The notes: generated by a model from the letters alone, not told the origin. Shown: positions 43,436-54,359, counted from the stretch's first letter. The stretch: DNA of 64,000 bases from Desulfovibrio sp. Huiquan2017 (GCF_017351175.1 NZ_JAFMPN010000009.1:125675-189674), one strand, 5' to 3'. A program made the numbers and translations.

Positions 43436-44788
43436 ATGAACAACGAGACCAGCCTGAATAAAAAGAAAAGCGGCGGCAAGCTCCCCCTGGGGGGACTGCT
43501 CACCATCATCATCCTCTTGGCCCTGTGCGCCGGGGTATTCATGATTTTCCGCGACACTACGCCCCCGGTGGTGACCATCTCGCCCGACGCGGACCAACTG
43601 GGCAAGGGATCCGTCTTGACCGTCAAGGTGGACGATGACGGCAGCGGTCTGAAGTCCCTGGAGGTCTACGCCGTCCAAGGCGGCAAACGCACCCCCCTGG
43701 TCGCCAAGACCTATCCCGGCGGCATCATGCAGGTCCAGGAGGACATCGTCCTGGATGCCACCCCCCTCGCCGAGGGCGAGTTCTCCATTGAGGCCACGGC
43801 CCAGGACGCATCCCTCTATCCCTTCGGCGCGGCGGGCGCGACCAAGGCGGCCAAGACCTACTCCTTGGACCTGACTCCGCCGCGAATCTATGTGGAATCC
43901 CCGGTCAACAATCTGAACCAAGGCGGGGCCGGGCTGATGGTCTACGCCCTGAGCGAAGAAGCGGCCAGCACGGGCATCCAGGTGGGCGAGCGGTTCTTCC
44001 CGGCCCATCTCCAGCCCGGACATCCCGGCAAGTTCCTCTACTACTGCCTGTTCGCCCACCCCTGGGACGTCTCAGTCAAGGACTTCCAGCCGTTCATCAC
44101 CGCCTCGGATGCGGCCGGGAACAGCGCCAAACGTTCGTTCAGCTATCATACCAATCCACGCGCCTTCCGGCATGACAAGATATCCCTGTCCGATAGCTTC
44201 ATGGAGCAGACCATCCCCGAATTCCAGGGCCTGATCCCCAACCGGGGCAGTCTGCTCGCCCAATACCTGTACATCAACAACATCATCCGCAAGGAGAACC
44301 GGGCCAAGCTGGTGGAATTCAGCCACCAGACCAGCCCGACCATGCTCTGGTCCGGCCCGTTCGTGCGCCTGCCCAACGCGGCCAACCGGGCCCGCTTCGC
44401 CGACGCTCGCGACTATATGTACAAGGGCAAGAAAGTGGACTTCCAGACCCACCTCGGCCTGGACCTGGCCAGCGTCCAGCACGCTCCGGTCCCGGCGGGC
44501 AACGACGGCCGTGTGGTCTACGCCGACTTCCTGGGCATCTACGGCAACGTGGTCGTCCTGGACCACGGTCTGGGACTGCAATCCCTCTACGCCCATCTGT
44601 CGTCCATAGCCGTGCATCCCGGCGACATGGTCACCAAGGGCCAGATCATCGCCCACACCGGGGCCACCGGGCTGGCGGGCGGCGACCACCTGCACTACGG
44701 CATCACCGTGGGCGGCATCCCCACCCAACCCATCGAATGGTGGGACGGGACATGGATCAAGCACAACATCACTTCAAAACTCCGGTAA
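43436..44788 (+). CDS. M23 family metallopeptidase (LytM), membrane anchored
   Basis: 450 residues. One N-terminal transmembrane helix (about 19-38), Ig-like periplasmic segments (DTTPPVVTISPDADQL; LTPPRIYVESPVN), then a C-terminal M23 domain (about 340-440) with zinc ligands in THLGLDLAS (H, D) and DHLHYG (HxH). All ligands appear intact, so it is probably an active endopeptidase trimming peptidoglycan cross-links. It is followed by a strong terminator. Confidence 0.92.
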   Translation: MNNETSLNKKKSGGKLPLGGLLTIIILLALCAGVFMIFRDTTPPVVTISPDADQLGKGSVLTVKVDDDGSGLKSLEVYAVQGGKRTPLVAKTYPGGIMQVQEDIVLDATPLAEGEFSIEATAQDASLYPFGAAGATKAAKTYSLDLTPPRIYVESPVNNLNQGGAGLMVYALSEEAASTGIQVGERFFPAHLQPGHPGKFLYYCLFAHPWDVSVKDFQPFITASDAAGNSAKRSFSYHTNPRAFRHDKISLSDSFMEQTIPEFQGLIPNRGSLLAQYLYINNIIRKENRAKLVEFSHQTSPTMLWSGPFVRLPNAANRARFADARDYMYKGKKVDFQTHLGLDLASVQHAPVPAGNDGRVVYADFLGIYGNVVVLDHGLGLQSLYAHLSSIAVHPGDMVTKGQIIAHTGATGLAGGDHLHYGITVGGIPTQPIEWWDGTWIKHNITSKLR

Positions 44789-44799
44789 TACCAATGAAA

Positions 44800-44832
44800 A
44801 GGCGGCCCGCATCATGCGGGCCGCTTCGTTTT
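44800..44832 (+). terminator. Intrinsic terminator after the M23 peptidase
   Basis: Perfect 9-bp GC stem (44802-44810 with 44816-44824, 5-nt loop) followed by TTCGTTTT. Confidence 0.8.
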
Positions 44833-44903
44833 CGGGAACTTTTTTACCGGAACAATTCCTGCATAGTTCCCAGGGAGGCAAACCTTTCCCCCTGGGAGAT
44901 AGC

Positions 44904-45455
44904 ATGCAAGTATCCACCGCCCTGACTACCCGGCCAGACTCCACCACAGCCACCCGGCTGCTTACCCGATCGCAGACGATCACCCCTGTGAACGAGGAAA
45001 CCGAAACCGTGGACAAAACCAAAGCCACGGGTTCCCCCTTCGTCTTTCAAAAGAAGCTTTCACCCAAGGAAGAACAACGGGTACAGTTCCTGCAAAATCT
45101 CCTGGCCCAGCTCCTGACCATGGTCGAGGGCAATCCCACGGACGAACAGAAGGACCGCATCCGCGCGATTGAAAAGGAACTGGAGAAGATTACCGGCGTG
45201 AAAATCCAGTCCAGCCTTGCCGACATGGCCGCCAAACTGCCCGGCAAGACCGACAAGAAGAAAGAGGAGGAACAGGAAAAAAAGTATCAGCTCAAGGGCA
45301 TCGACCCCAAGGAAGCAGAGCGCAGCAACAAGTCCCTGGCTTCCGAAAACGACAATCCGGGCATGCAGATGCTGCGCAACAATGCCCTGTTCACCTCCAT
45401 CGGTGCCCTGGCCTTGTCCGACCCGTCCCTGTCCACCTCCCGCAGTAAATACTAG
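44904..45455 (+). CDS. Hypothetical protein
   Basis: 183 residues. The N-terminus is Ser/Thr-rich (residues 2-25), followed by a charged coiled-coil-like region (EEQRVQFLQNLLAQLLTMV; RIRAIEKELEKITG) and a Lys/Glu-rich stretch. No signal peptide. GGGAG lies 6 nt before the ATG. The stop overlaps the stop of the convergent DraG-like gene by 4 nt. Function unknown; it may be a structural or flagellar-associated protein. Confidence 0.65.
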   Translation: MQVSTALTTRPDSTTATRLLTRSQTITPVNEETETVDKTKATGSPFVFQKKLSPKEEQRVQFLQNLLAQLLTMVEGNPTDEQKDRIRAIEKELEKITGVKIQSSLADMAAKLPGKTDKKKEEEQEKKYQLKGIDPKEAERSNKSLASENDNPGMQMLRNNALFTSIGALALSDPSLSTSRSKY

Positions 45456-46435
45456 TCCAGAGCCGCAACCACCGTTTCCGCGTGCGCCAGGATTTCATCC
45501 CGGTCGCGCAACCCGTCGATGAATCGTTGCGGTATGCCCCCGATGCCATTCAGCGCCCCGGAGAGCGCTCCCGTCAGACAGGCGCGGGCCATGTTGTTGC
45601 CGCCGCCGTTAACGGCCGTGAGCACGGCGGTCTCGAAATCGGGAAACCGGCTGGACAGCCAATAGGCCGCCGGAACCATGAAACCGAGTTGGCAGGCCAG
45701 ACCGTAGACCTGGGCGATACGTTCCGGCGGGTCCACCAGAATATCCGGATCGACCGCCGCTTCATGGACCAGGCCGGGCTGAAGAAAGACGTCGATGAGC
45801 GCCCGGTCCACTTCTTTCTGGGCCCATCCCATAAGCGACTTGCCGGACTTTTCCAGCGTCTTGCCCCGAATCAGGCGGCACACGGCCAGGATGAAGGCCA
45901 GGGACTGCGCGGCCACGAACGGCTCCGCATGGGTCAGCCGGATGTTGGCCATGGCATGGACGGCCAGCCCGCGTGGGTCGTCGGCGTAACGTGCGGCGAG
46001 CATGACCCCGCGCACAGCGGCCTCGCCCGAATCGGACAGCCCGGCGGCCTCGGACCACGGCACCCCGTCCCGGCGCGCCCGCCAAACCTCCCGCATGGCG
46101 ATATCCGTATACCGCCCACCCTGAGGCGTGCCGTCCAAGGTATCGAGAAAACCGTCCAGCCGGGCCGTAAAATCGGCTTCGTCGTATCCGCCCTTCTCCG
46201 CCAGGGAAGCCAGCAGAAGCAGGGACACCTGTCCGGTCTGGGACACGTCGCCCGCCAGGCAGCCGTCGTGGTAACGTCCCGGCTTGGGGGGCCGATAGTC
46301 GGTGATCCAGTCGCCGTAATCGACGCGCAGTTCGTCCAGATCGTAATACCAGTGCGGTCCCAACCCCAAAGCATCGCCCACGTACATGCCCACGATCGCT
46401 CCCAAGGCGCGTTCCCGTCTCGTCAGTTCGCTCAT
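45452..46435 (-). CDS. ADP-ribosylglycohydrolase family protein with degenerate metal sites
   Basis: 327 residues with the DraG/ARH all-helical fold. The N-terminal GMYVGDALGLG motif is present. The site matching the canonical TDDT reads GDVSQTGQ, and the C-terminal GGDTDT reads GGGNNMARACLTGALSGA. Three Asp ligands for the dinuclear metal centre are thus replaced. It may be a pseudo-enzyme or a divergent hydrolase. No DraT is adjacent. Confidence 0.85.
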   Translation of the reverse strand: MSELTRRERALGAIVGMYVGDALGLGPHWYYDLDELRVDYGDWITDYRPPKPGRYHDGCLAGDVSQTGQVSLLLLASLAEKGGYDEADFTARLDGFLDTLDGTPQGGRYTDIAMREVWRARRDGVPWSEAAGLSDSGEAAVRGVMLAARYADDPRGLAVHAMANIRLTHAEPFVAAQSLAFILAVCRLIRGKTLEKSGKSLMGWAQKEVDRALIDVFLQPGLVHEAAVDPDILVDPPERIAQVYGLACQLGFMVPAAYWLSSRFPDFETAVLTAVNGGGNNMARACLTGALSGALNGIGGIPQRFIDGLRDRDEILAHAETVVAALD

Positions 46436-46465
46436 GAAAACCTCCAGGTTTCCCCAAGCCTACAC

Positions 46466-46497
46466 GAAAAACGCCCGACGGCAAGACCGTCGGGCGT
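46466..46497 (-). terminator. Intrinsic terminator after lon
   Basis: Perfect 11-bp stem (46471-46481 with 46487-46497, 5-nt loop) followed by five T on the minus strand, 27 nt past the lon stop. Confidence 0.85.
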
Positions 46498-46523
46498 TCG
46501 TTTGTCGAATCGTTATGGAAACC

Positions 46524-48986
46524 CTACTGGCGGGCGGGCCGCTGAAACTCCTCCTTGAGGAGGCAGGCGGCGATGGGCGCCTCGCCGTGATTGCGTACCC
46601 AGACGTTTCGGGAGTTGCCCGCCAAGGCCTTGTCGATGACCTGGTCCATGGTCTTAACCGGAATCACTTCCAGGTCCTTGAGGATATCCTTGGGCACATC
46701 CTGAAGGTTCTTCTCGTTCTCCCACGGGATAAGCACGGTCTTGATCAAGCCGCGATGGGCCGCCAGGAGCTTCTCCCGCAATCCGCCGATGGGCAGCACC
46801 CGGCCGCGCAGGGTGATCTCGCCGGTCATGGCCAGATCGTTGCGCACCGGAATATTCAGGAGCGCGGAGATAAGCGCCGTGGTCAGGGTCACCCCCGCCG
46901 ATGGGCCGTCCTTGGGGGTGGCGCCGTCCGGCACGTGGATATGGATGTCCACCAGCTTGTAGAAGTCCGGCTTCAAGCCCAGCAGGTCGGACCGGGAGCG
47001 GATGTAGGACACGGCCGCCCGCGCAGACTCCTGCATGACGTCGCCGAGCTTACCGGTGATCTCCACCTTGCCCTTGCCGGGCATGAGGACCACTTCCACC
47101 AGGAGCATCTCGCCGCCGAGCTGGGTCCAGGCCAGGCCGTTGCACACGCCCACCTGGGGCTCTTCCTCACGTTCACCGTAGGAGTACTTGGTCACGCCAA
47201 GGATCTTTTGCAGGCTCTGCTTGGAAACCTGGATAATCTTTTCGCGGTCGTGATCCTCCACGATGCGCATGGCGGACTTGCGGCAGATGGAGGCGATCTC
47301 GCGTTCCAGGTTACGCACGCCCGCCTCCTTGGTGTAGTAGCGAACCACATCCAGGATGGCGTTGTCCGAGATCTTCAGGTTCTCGGGCTTCAACCCGTGC
47401 TGCTTGATCTGCTTGGGGACCAGAAATCCCTTGGCGATCTCCACCTTCTCGGTCTCCAGATAGCCGGGCAGCCGGATGATCTCCATACGATCCTGCAACG
47501 GCAGCGGAATGCCTTCCAGGCTGTTGGCCGTGGTGATGAAGAACACCTTGGACAGGTCGTAGTCCAGATCCAGATAGTGATCGTTAAAGGCGTAGTTCTG
47601 CTCCGGGTCCAGGACTTCGAGCAGGGCCGCCGACGGGTCGCCCCGGAAATCGGCGGACATCTTGTCCACCTCATCCAGGCAGATAACCGGATTGTTGAAT
47701 TTCACCCTTTTCAGCGACTGAATGATCTTGCCGGGCATGGCCCCCACATAGGTCCGCCGGTGGCCGCGAATCTCGGCCTCGTCTCGCACGCCGCCCAGGG
47801 ACAGCCGCAGGAACTCACGGTCCATGGACCGGGCGATGGACCGGGCGATGGACGTCTTGCCCACGCCCGGAGGGCCGACGAAGCAGAGAATGGGACCTTT
47901 CATGGTCTCCACCAGGGTCTGCACCGCCAAATATTCGAGAATGCGCTCCTTGGGCTTCTCCAGGCCGTAATGATCCTCGTCGAGGATGGAGCGGGCCCGG
48001 GCGATGTCCACGTCGCGGTCGTCCTTAAGATTGTCCCAAGGCAGGTCGAGCACCCAGTCGATGTAGTTGCGGACCACGGTGTACTCCGCGCTGGACGACT
48101 GCATGGTCCGCATTTTCTTGATTTCCTTGCGGACGCGCTCACGGTTCTCGTCGGACATGGGCTTGGCGTCCAGCTGGGCCTCCAGCTCCTGCGCCTCGGC
48201 CTGCGGATCGTCGTCGCGGCCCATCTCCTTGTTGATGGCCTTGACCTGCTCGTTGAGATAGTATTCCCGCTGGTTCTTCTCCATCTGATCCTTGACGCGC
48301 CCCTTGACGCGCTTCTCGATGGAGACGATCTCGATTTCGCCGAGCAGCAGTTCGTAGACGCGCTCAAGGCGGCGGTTGGGATCCAGTTCCTCAAGGATTT
48401 CCTGCTTGCGCGAGAAGTCGATCTTGAGGTGGGGCATGATCTGGTCGGCCAATTGGCCCGCATCCTTGATGGTGGACATGGCCAGGATGGCCTCGGGGGC
48501 CACCTTCTTATTGACCTTGCCGAATTCCTCAAGGGAGTCCTGGACCGCACGAATGAGAGCTTTGCCTTCGGCCGTCTCCCGGTCGGAGTCTTCCAGCACG
48601 CGGAAACGGGCCTTGGGATAGTCCCCTCCCTCTTCGGCGTAGGGAATCATGTCCTCGTTCGGGTCCCAGGTCGCGCGCGACACTCCCTCAAAGAGCACCT
48701 TGATGGTGCCGTCAGGCAGCCGCAACATCTGCAGAATCTTGCTGACCGTTCCGATCCGGTAGAGATCACCCGCTTCGGGGTGCTCCTTTTCCGGAGATTT
48801 CTGGGTGACCAGGAATATCTGCTTGCCGTAGTCGGCGACCGCGGTCTCTATGGCCTTGATGGAGGCTTCGCGCCCCACGAAGAGCGGGACGATGGATTTC
48901 GGAAACATCACCACTTCCCTCAGCGACATCATCGGGAGAGTCATGGGATCAGGGGATTTCTTGCCGTCAAAGCTGAAGGTCGGCAT
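46524..48986 (-). CDS. lon: ATP-dependent protease Lon
   Basis: 820 residues. Soluble AAA+ protease for misfolded and regulatory proteins. N-domain ([20 protein letters not shown]), coiled coil, Walker [18 protein letters not shown], and C-terminal protease domain with the Ser-Lys dyad ([27 protein letters not shown]). A ribosome-binding site GGAGG precedes the ATG at 48986. A hairpin (49008-49057) lies between clpX and lon. Confidence 0.97.
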   Translation of the reverse strand: MPTFSFDGKKSPDPMTLPMMSLREVVMFPKSIVPLFVGREASIKAIETAVADYGKQIFLVTQKSPEKEHPEAGDLYRIGTVSKILQMLRLPDGTIKVLFEGVSRATWDPNEDMIPYAEEGGDYPKARFRVLEDSDRETAEGKALIRAVQDSLEEFGKVNKKVAPEAILAMSTIKDAGQLADQIMPHLKIDFSRKQEILEELDPNRRLERVYELLLGEIEIVSIEKRVKGRVKDQMEKNQREYYLNEQVKAINKEMGRDDDPQAEAQELEAQLDAKPMSDENRERVRKEIKKMRTMQSSSAEYTVVRNYIDWVLDLPWDNLKDDRDVDIARARSILDEDHYGLEKPKERILEYLAVQTLVETMKGPILCFVGPPGVGKTSIARSIARSMDREFLRLSLGGVRDEAEIRGHRRTYVGAMPGKIIQSLKRVKFNNPVICLDEVDKMSADFRGDPSAALLEVLDPEQNYAFNDHYLDLDYDLSKVFFITTANSLEGIPLPLQDRMEIIRLPGYLETEKVEIAKGFLVPKQIKQHGLKPENLKISDNAILDVVRYYTKEAGVRNLEREIASICRKSAMRIVEDHDREKIIQVSKQSLQKILGVTKYSYGEREEEPQVGVCNGLAWTQLGGEMLLVEVVLMPGKGKVEITGKLGDVMQESARAAVSYIRSRSDLLGLKPDFYKLVDIHIHVPDGATPKDGPSAGVTLTTALISALLNIPVRNDLAMTGEITLRGRVLPIGGLREKLLAAHRGLIKTVLIPWENEKNLQDVPKDILKDLEVIPVKTMDQVIDKALAGNSRNVWVRNHGEAPIAACLLKEEFQRPARQ

Positions 48987-49007
48987 TGATTCCTCCGAGG
49001 GTTAGAA

Positions 49008-49057
49008 TAAGGCGGTTCCCCCCTGCGCAGAGGGGACATACCGCCGATGAAAACAAG
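49008..49057 (-). other. Two-step hairpin between clpX and lon
   Basis: In the minus-strand RNA an outer stem (GGCGGT with ACCGCC) and an inner CCCCT/AGGGG stem form a long hairpin, followed by TTATTCT. It could be a partial terminator limiting readthrough from clpX into lon, or an mRNA processing site. Confidence 0.5.
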
Positions 49058-49092
49058 TAAGGCCCGCGGGCGGAAAGTCAATCCGAAGCCGT

Positions 49093-50346
49093 CTAGGCAG
49101 ACTTCACTTCCTGGTGATACATCAGAAGCGGGTCCATGTCCTTCTCGACCACGGCCGTGTTGATTACGCACTCGCGCACATCGGGCATGGCAGGCAGCTT
49201 GTACATGATGTCGAGCATGCTCTTCTCCAGCACGTTGCGCAGACCGCGCGCGCCGGTTTTGCGCTTGATGGCCCTCTTGGCGATGGCCCGAAGGGCATTC
49301 TCGGTGAAGGTCAACTCCACCTTGTCCAGCTCGAACAGCTTGCGATACTGCTTGATCAGCGCATTCTTGGGCTCGGTCAGGATACGCACCAGATCGTCCT
49401 CGGTCAGCTCCTCCAGAGCGGTCTGCACCGGGATGCGGCCGACGAACTCGGGGATCAGGCCGAACTTGATCAGGTCCATGGGCTCGGCCATACTGAACAG
49501 CTCTCCCAGTCCCATCTCCTTCTTGGCCTCGACCTTGGCGCCGAAGCCCAGGCCGGAGCCCTGCTTGCGCTGCTGGACGATCTTGTCCAGGCCGATGAAG
49601 GCGCCGCCCAGGATGAACAGGATGTTCGAGGTGTCCATGCGGATGAACTCCTGCTGGGGGTGCTTGCGCCCGCCCTTGGGCGGGATGTTGGCCTCGGTGC
49701 CCTCAATGATCTTGAGCAGGGCCTGCTGCACGCCCTCGCCGGACACATCGCGGGTGATGGACGGGGAGTCGCCCTTGCGGGACACCTTGTCGATCTCATC
49801 AATGTAGATGATTCCGCGCGAAGCCGCGTCGATGTCATAGTCCGCATTCTGAAGCAGTTGCACCAGGATGTTTTCCACGTCCTCGCCCACGTAGCCGGCC
49901 TCGGTCAGGGTGGTGGCGTCCGCGATGGCGAACGGAACCTTGAGCACCCGGGCCAGGGTCTGGGCCAGGAGCGTCTTGCCCGAGCCGGTGGGACCGATGA
50001 GCAGGATGTTGGACTTGTCGATCTCCACGTCGTCGCCCGTATTGGCCGCAGCGTAGAAAACGCGCTTGTAGTGGTTGTGCACGGCCACGGACAGGATCTT
50101 CTTGGCCTGGTCCTGGCCGATGACGTACTGGTCCAGCAGGTCCTTGATCTCCTGCGGGGGAAGCAGGCGGCCGTCCTCGAATTCCTCGCTGATGGTCTCC
50201 TGGGCCATGATGTCGTTGCACAGGGCGACGCACTCGTCGCAAATGTATACGTCGGGCCCGGCGATAAGCCGCTGCACCTCCGCCTGGGTCTTGCTGCAGA
50301 ACGAGCAGCACAGATCGGATGAATTATTTTTTTTATCGGTCGTCAT
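49093..50346 (-). CDS. clpX: ATP-dependent Clp protease ATP-binding subunit ClpX
   Basis: 417 residues. Unfoldase partner of ClpP. An N-terminal zinc-binding domain with two CxxC motifs (CSFC; CDEC) at about 14-40 is followed by Walker [17 protein letters not shown] and the ClpP-contacting IGF-type loop (LGFGAK region). Length is standard. Its start is 5 nt past the clpP stop. Confidence 0.97.
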   Translation of the reverse strand: MTTDKKNNSSDLCCSFCSKTQAEVQRLIAGPDVYICDECVALCNDIMAQETISEEFEDGRLLPPQEIKDLLDQYVIGQDQAKKILSVAVHNHYKRVFYAAANTGDDVEIDKSNILLIGPTGSGKTLLAQTLARVLKVPFAIADATTLTEAGYVGEDVENILVQLLQNADYDIDAASRGIIYIDEIDKVSRKGDSPSITRDVSGEGVQQALLKIIEGTEANIPPKGGRKHPQQEFIRMDTSNILFILGGAFIGLDKIVQQRKQGSGLGFGAKVEAKKEMGLGELFSMAEPMDLIKFGLIPEFVGRIPVQTALEELTEDDLVRILTEPKNALIKQYRKLFELDKVELTFTENALRAIAKRAIKRKTGARGLRNVLEKSMLDIMYKLPAMPDVRECVINTAVVEKDMDPLLMYHQEVKSA

Positions 50347-50351
50347 GGCGA

Positions 50352-50960
50352 TTAACCCTTGATGCTTTCGTCCACGTCCGCCCTCGACTTCATGACCTTG
50401 TCGATAAGACCGTATTCACGGGCTTCCTCGGACGACATGAAATGATCGCGGTCCGTATCTGCGGTAATTTTTTCTATGGACTGGCCCGTATGATGGGCCA
50501 TGATGCCGTTGAGCTCATCCTTCATGCGCAGGATTTCCTTGGCGTGAATGGATATGTCCGAGGCCTGGCCCTGGGCGCCGCCCAACGGTTGATGAATCAG
50601 GATGCGGCTGTGCGGCAGGGCGTAGCGCATGCCCTTCTCGCCTGCGCAGAGCAACAGGGAGGCCATGCTGGCCGCCTGGCCCAGGCACAGGGTGGCCACC
50701 GGCGCGGAGATGTACTGCATGGTGTCGTAGATGGCCATGCCGGAGGTGACCACGCCCCCGGGCGAATTGATGTACATGTAGATTTCCTTTTCCGGGTCCT
50801 CGGACTCCAGAAACAGGAGTTGAGCGCAGATCAGGCTGGCCACGTGATCGTCGATGGCGGTGCCAAGCAGAATGATCCGGTCTTTGAGAAGCCGGGAATA
50901 GATGTCGTACGCGCGCTCCGTACGACCGGTTGTTTCGATGACCATCGGAATGGCGACCAT
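50352..50960 (-). CDS. clpP: ATP-dependent Clp protease proteolytic subunit ClpP
   Basis: 202 residues. Serine peptidase chamber serving ClpX here and ClpA (19.4-21.8 kb). The catalytic serine lies in [17 protein letters not shown], the histidine in [14 protein letters not shown], and the aspartate in the C-terminal DRDHFMS region. No propeptide extension is apparent. It follows the trigger factor gene after a terminator. Confidence 0.97.
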   Translation of the reverse strand: MVAIPMVIETTGRTERAYDIYSRLLKDRIILLGTAIDDHVASLICAQLLFLESEDPEKEIYMYINSPGGVVTSGMAIYDTMQYISAPVATLCLGQAASMASLLLCAGEKGMRYALPHSRILIHQPLGGAQGQASDISIHAKEILRMKDELNGIMAHHTGQSIEKITADTDRDHFMSSEEAREYGLIDKVMKSRADVDESIKG

Positions 50961-51170
50961 ATATGTCTCCTTGGGGGCTCTTGGGCGGTTTATCGGATGT
51001 CCGGAGGGAAAACTTCAGCCCTCGCGCACCCTTGATCGGGCGAATAACACCCATATCCACTCAGTTTTACGTCATTCAGTATGAGATATTTCCCCTATGA
51101 GGACAAGGGGAAACTTATCCCGCTGCCGGAACCAAATAGGCATCCGGGGAGCCAGGTCAAGGGCGGTCCG

Positions 51171-51207
51171 AAAAAAAGCGGCGGCCCGGAAGCTCCCGGA
51201 CCGCCGC
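51171..51207 (-). terminator. Intrinsic terminator after tig
   Basis: Hairpin of GCGGCGG (51178-51184) with CCGCCGC (51201-51207) plus an inner GC stem, followed on the minus strand by seven T, 27 nt past the tig stop. It separates tig from clpP. Confidence 0.85.
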
Positions 51208-51233
51208 ATGTCTGGTTTCGTCGAAAAACAGGA

Positions 51234-52718
51234 CTAGGCCTGTTCCTCCTCGAACTTGTCGGCACGCTCCTGAAGCTTGGCCAGGGAATAGCTCTTGGCC
51301 GTGGACTCCTTGATGCCCAGGTTGGTCACGGCCCAATCCACGGCCTCGGCCTTGTCCTTGAACTGGATTCCGCCGGACTTGGCGGCCCCGGAGGACTCGC
51401 CGTCACCGGCCTCGGCCTTGTCGGCGGTGGGCGGGGCGATCAGCTTGACCTCGGCGGCGTCGTAGATCAGCTCGGAGGCTTTGTCGCACAGCAGGCGGTC
51501 CTTGAGAGGCACGATGAGGTTGTTGTCCTCATAGTACTTCTTCAGTTCGTGCAGGGGCTGACGGGACTGCATGGCCAACTGGGACAGGGTGGCCTCGATC
51601 TCCTCAGGAGAGATTTCGAGGCTCTCCTCGGCGGCCACGGCCAGCAGGAAGATCTCGGTCTTGACAGAGGTTTCGGCCTCTTCACGGAAGCCCGAACGCA
51701 GCTCCTCGGGGGTCTTGCCCAGAGACTGGAAGCCCTTGCCCTGGCGGTCCAGGCGGTATTCCAGGTCCTTGAGCAAACGGTCGATACGATCCTCGACCAT
51801 GGACGGCGGCAGCGGAAATTCGGCGATACCTTCGATGACGCCCTTGAGCAGTTCGCTCTGGGCGGCGGCCTTGTTCATCTGCTTGCGCTGGGAAGAATAG
51901 GATTCGCGAATGCCCTTGCGCATGGTCTCGACATCCTTGAAACCGGCCTTCTGGGCCACGGTGTCGGTCATCTCGGGCTTGATGCGCTCCTTGACCGCGT
52001 GCAGCTTGGCCTTCATGGTCACGGTCTTGCCAGCCAGATTTTCATTGATGAAGTCGGCCGGGAAGGTGATGTCGGTCTCGCCGCCCTCGCCCGGAGTCAG
52101 GGTCTTGATCAGATCCTCGAATTCGGGCAGAGCCTGATGCTGGCCCAGAAGCAGGTCGAAGTTCTCGGCCTGGATACCCTCAACGATGGCGTCGCCCTGG
52201 TAGGCGCCGAAGCTTACGGAAGCGACTTCGCCATCCTTGGGCGAACGCACGTCCTCGATGACCTTGACCTCGGCGTTGTTTTCGAGGATACGCTGCTCGA
52301 CCTCGGAAACCTCGTCATCGGACACGACCACGTCCACTTCCTCGACTTCAAGCCCCTTGTACGTGGGCAGGTCGAGCTTGGGCGCGACCTCGAACTCGAT
52401 GGAATAGGTGAAATTCTCGTCGCGGACCAGCTCCTTGGCGTCCACGTCGATGCGGGACATGGGCTGCATGGACAGACCGCTCATGATTTCGTTGATCTGG
52501 TAGTTGATCAGGTCGGTGGTGGCTTCGCCGTAGACCTGCTTGCGGAACTTGGACTCGATGATCGAAGACGGCACCTTGCCCTTGCGGAAGCCCTTGACGT
52601 CGGCCTGCACACGGTACAGGGCGATGGTGGCGGAGAGAGCGGCATTGACCTCTTCGGCGGGAACTTCAACGGTGATCTTGCGTTTCACCGGAGAAAGTTC
52701 TTCAACATTGTATTCCAT
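51234..52718 (-). CDS. tig: Trigger factor
   Basis: 494 residues. Ribosome-associated chaperone and peptidyl-prolyl isomerase. The N-terminal ribosome-binding domain includes the GFRKGKVP signature (about 43-50), then a PPIase domain (about 150-245) and the long helical C-domain. An extended C-terminal tail of about 60 residues (GDGESSGAAKSGG, then a charged helix) goes beyond the E. coli protein. ATG 52718 is preferred because the upstream frame runs into the tRNA. It lies just downstream of tRNA-Leu. Confidence 0.96.
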   Translation of the reverse strand: MEYNVEELSPVKRKITVEVPAEEVNAALSATIALYRVQADVKGFRKGKVPSSIIESKFRKQVYGEATTDLINYQINEIMSGLSMQPMSRIDVDAKELVRDENFTYSIEFEVAPKLDLPTYKGLEVEEVDVVVSDDEVSEVEQRILENNAEVKVIEDVRSPKDGEVASVSFGAYQGDAIVEGIQAENFDLLLGQHQALPEFEDLIKTLTPGEGGETDITFPADFINENLAGKTVTMKAKLHAVKERIKPEMTDTVAQKAGFKDVETMRKGIRESYSSQRKQMNKAAAQSELLKGVIEGIAEFPLPPSMVEDRIDRLLKDLEYRLDRQGKGFQSLGKTPEELRSGFREEAETSVKTEIFLLAVAAEESLEISPEEIEATLSQLAMQSRQPLHELKKYYEDNNLIVPLKDRLLCDKASELIYDAAEVKLIAPPTADKAEAGDGESSGAAKSGGIQFKDKAEAVDWAVTNLGIKESTAKSYSLAKLQERADKFEEEQA

Positions 52719-52769
52719 GAGACGTATCCTCCTCAAACGCCTGGGCAGGCGCGTAAATATGGCGTTTTG

Positions 52770-52854
52770 TGGTGCGGGCGGAGGGACTCGAACCCCCAAA
52801 CCATGAGGTACCAGATCCTAAATCTGGCGCGTTTACCAATTCCGCCACGCCCGC
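52770..52854 (-). tRNA. tRNA-Leu (anticodon TAG)
   Basis: 85-nt minus-strand cloverleaf. The acceptor stem GCGGGCG pairs with CGCCCGC, followed by discriminator A and an encoded CCA. The anticodon stem CCAGA/TCTGG encloses the loop TTTAGGA with anticodon TAG. A long variable arm and GGTTCGAGTCC T-loop are present, as expected for a class II tRNA-Leu reading CUA and other CUN codons. Confidence 0.95.
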
Positions 52855-52868
52855 AAAAAGAACGTGCT

Positions 52869-52897
52869 GTTTAAGCAAGCTATCACGCATATGTCAA
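52869..52897 (-). promoter_or_regulatory. Promoter of tRNA-Leu-tig
   Basis: Minus-strand TTGACA (52897-52892), 17-nt spacer and TTAAAC (52874-52869), about 15-20 nt before the tRNA 5' end. Confidence 0.6.
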
Positions 52898-52925
52898 CCT
52901 ATAGAGCCGCTGCGGGCCCGGAAAT

Positions 52926-54305
52926 CTACACTTCGCCGGGGAGTTTCGCCATTTGCTCGGCGATTTGCCGCAGAACGGCGGGCAAATCAGCCGGGTCCGA
53001 GGCCAGCACATAGACCACCGCTTCCCGGCCCATGCCGCCCGGATCGACCAGAGCGCGGACCGTTTCCGAAGCCGCATGGCCCTGAAGCGCCTGAAGGCCG
53101 CCCCAGTCCTCGAAGCCGCCCTCGGCACCATCCACATATTCCGGCCGCCCGTCCCAGTCCATGTAGGCCATATCAATATTTAGAGCGGACAGAGCCGCGC
53201 GCACGGCCTCGCCTCCCCCCAGGGTCACGGCGCACCGCACGTCGGGCCGCACCCGCCGGACGGATAACAGCAGCGAGGCGGCACGTCCGGCCAGTCCGAA
53301 TTCGGGATAACCGATCACATCCACCCGCCCCCGGGCCATGGTCGCAAAACCGCCGGAAAATCCGACCACGTCACCGAAGGAATCGGCAAAGGGCACGGCC
53401 ACGGCCAGTTCGGCTCGGCCGCGCGGCAGCATGGCGCCGAGCCCCGTCGCGGCGGTCAGTCTGCGGCCAAGGTCGTCCACGGCCGCCAGGGCCTCCGCCC
53501 GCGCCCGTTCCTGGATCCACGGCGCGAGATGGTTGACCGGGCCGCCGCCCGCCCCTATCCGGTATCCGGCGCGCAGGGCCAGGTTCAAGTATTCCTGGCC
53601 GCGCAGGATGGCCGCGCCCATGTCCAGGCCGCGCCCCAATCCTGTGGCGATGGCCGCGGACAGGGTGCAGCCCGTTCCGTGGGTGCAATCGGTATCAACC
53701 CGCCGTTGCATGAACGGGATGGGCTCGGCGCTGGAGGTTATGTACCAGTCGGTCACGGCCGGAGAATCAGTATGCCCGCCCTTGATGAGCACCGCCTTTG
53801 GCCCCATCTTGAGGAGCATCTTCCCGGCCAGAAAAATGTCTTCCCGAGTCTTGATCGTCAACCCGGTGAACAGCTCGGTCTCCGGCAGATTCGGAGTCAG
53901 CAGGTCGGCCAGAGGAAACATGCGGTCCACCATGGCCTCCACCGCACCGTCCTGAAGGAGCTTTCCCCCGGACGTGGCCACGCAGACCGGATCTACCACC
54001 AGGGGAAAGGACTTGTTCTTCAGGATGCCGGCCAGAGCCTCGATGATCGGGGCGGAAAAAAGTATGCCGGTCTTGGCCGCATCGACCTTGATGTCGTCGA
54101 GCACGGTCTTGAGTTGCAGGGCCACGAATTTGGCTGACGGAGCGTGGATGCCGGTCACGGCCGCGGTGTTCTGGGCCGTCAGGGCCGTGATCACGCTGGC
54201 CCCGTACCCGCCAAGCATGGTGATGGTCTTGAGATCGGCCTGGATGCCCGCCCCACCGCCGGAGTCGGACCCGGCAATGGTCAGGACACAGGGGAGTCGT
54301 TCCAT
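52926..54305 (-). CDS. thiD: Bifunctional HMP(-P) kinase / thiamine-phosphate synthase (ThiD-ThiN fusion)
   Basis: 459 residues. The ThiD domain (about 1-265) phosphorylates hydroxymethylpyrimidine twice ([39 protein letters not shown]). The C-terminal ThiN domain (about 285-455) is the ThiE-replacing thiamine-phosphate synthase type ([20 protein letters not shown] region; [12 protein letters not shown]). The upstream 100 nt lack a TPP riboswitch consensus. The start is the ATG at 54305 with GGAGG 7 nt upstream. Confidence 0.92.
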   Translation of the reverse strand: MERLPCVLTIAGSDSGGGAGIQADLKTITMLGGYGASVITALTAQNTAAVTGIHAPSAKFVALQLKTVLDDIKVDAAKTGILFSAPIIEALAGILKNKSFPLVVDPVCVATSGGKLLQDGAVEAMVDRMFPLADLLTPNLPETELFTGLTIKTREDIFLAGKMLLKMGPKAVLIKGGHTDSPAVTDWYITSSAEPIPFMQRRVDTDCTHGTGCTLSAAIATGLGRGLDMGAAILRGQEYLNLALRAGYRIGAGGGPVNHLAPWIQERARAEALAAVDDLGRRLTAATGLGAMLPRGRAELAVAVPFADSFGDVVGFSGGFATMARGRVDVIGYPEFGLAGRAASLLLSVRRVRPDVRCAVTLGGGEAVRAALSALNIDMAYMDWDGRPEYVDGAEGGFEDWGGLQALQGHAASETVRALVDPGGMGREAVVYVLASDPADLPAVLRQIAEQMAKLPGEV

Positions 54306-54317
54306 GGTTCAACCTCC

Positions 54318-54359
54318 AAAAAAACAACGATCATCGGCGGGTGCGAACACCTGCAGCCG
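54318..54359 (-). terminator. Possible terminator between the unknown gene and thiD
   Basis: Minus-strand hairpin with outer CGGC/GCCG and inner GGTG/CACC stems around a UUCG loop (54335-54359), followed after about 10 nt by seven T (54318-54324). The gap before the T-run makes it a weak candidate. Confidence 0.35.

Noticed and set aside
46386..48989. An 867-codon open frame on the plus strand
   Set aside because: It is the antisense frame of lon. GC-rich codon bias keeps it open, and its translation has no recognisable domain.
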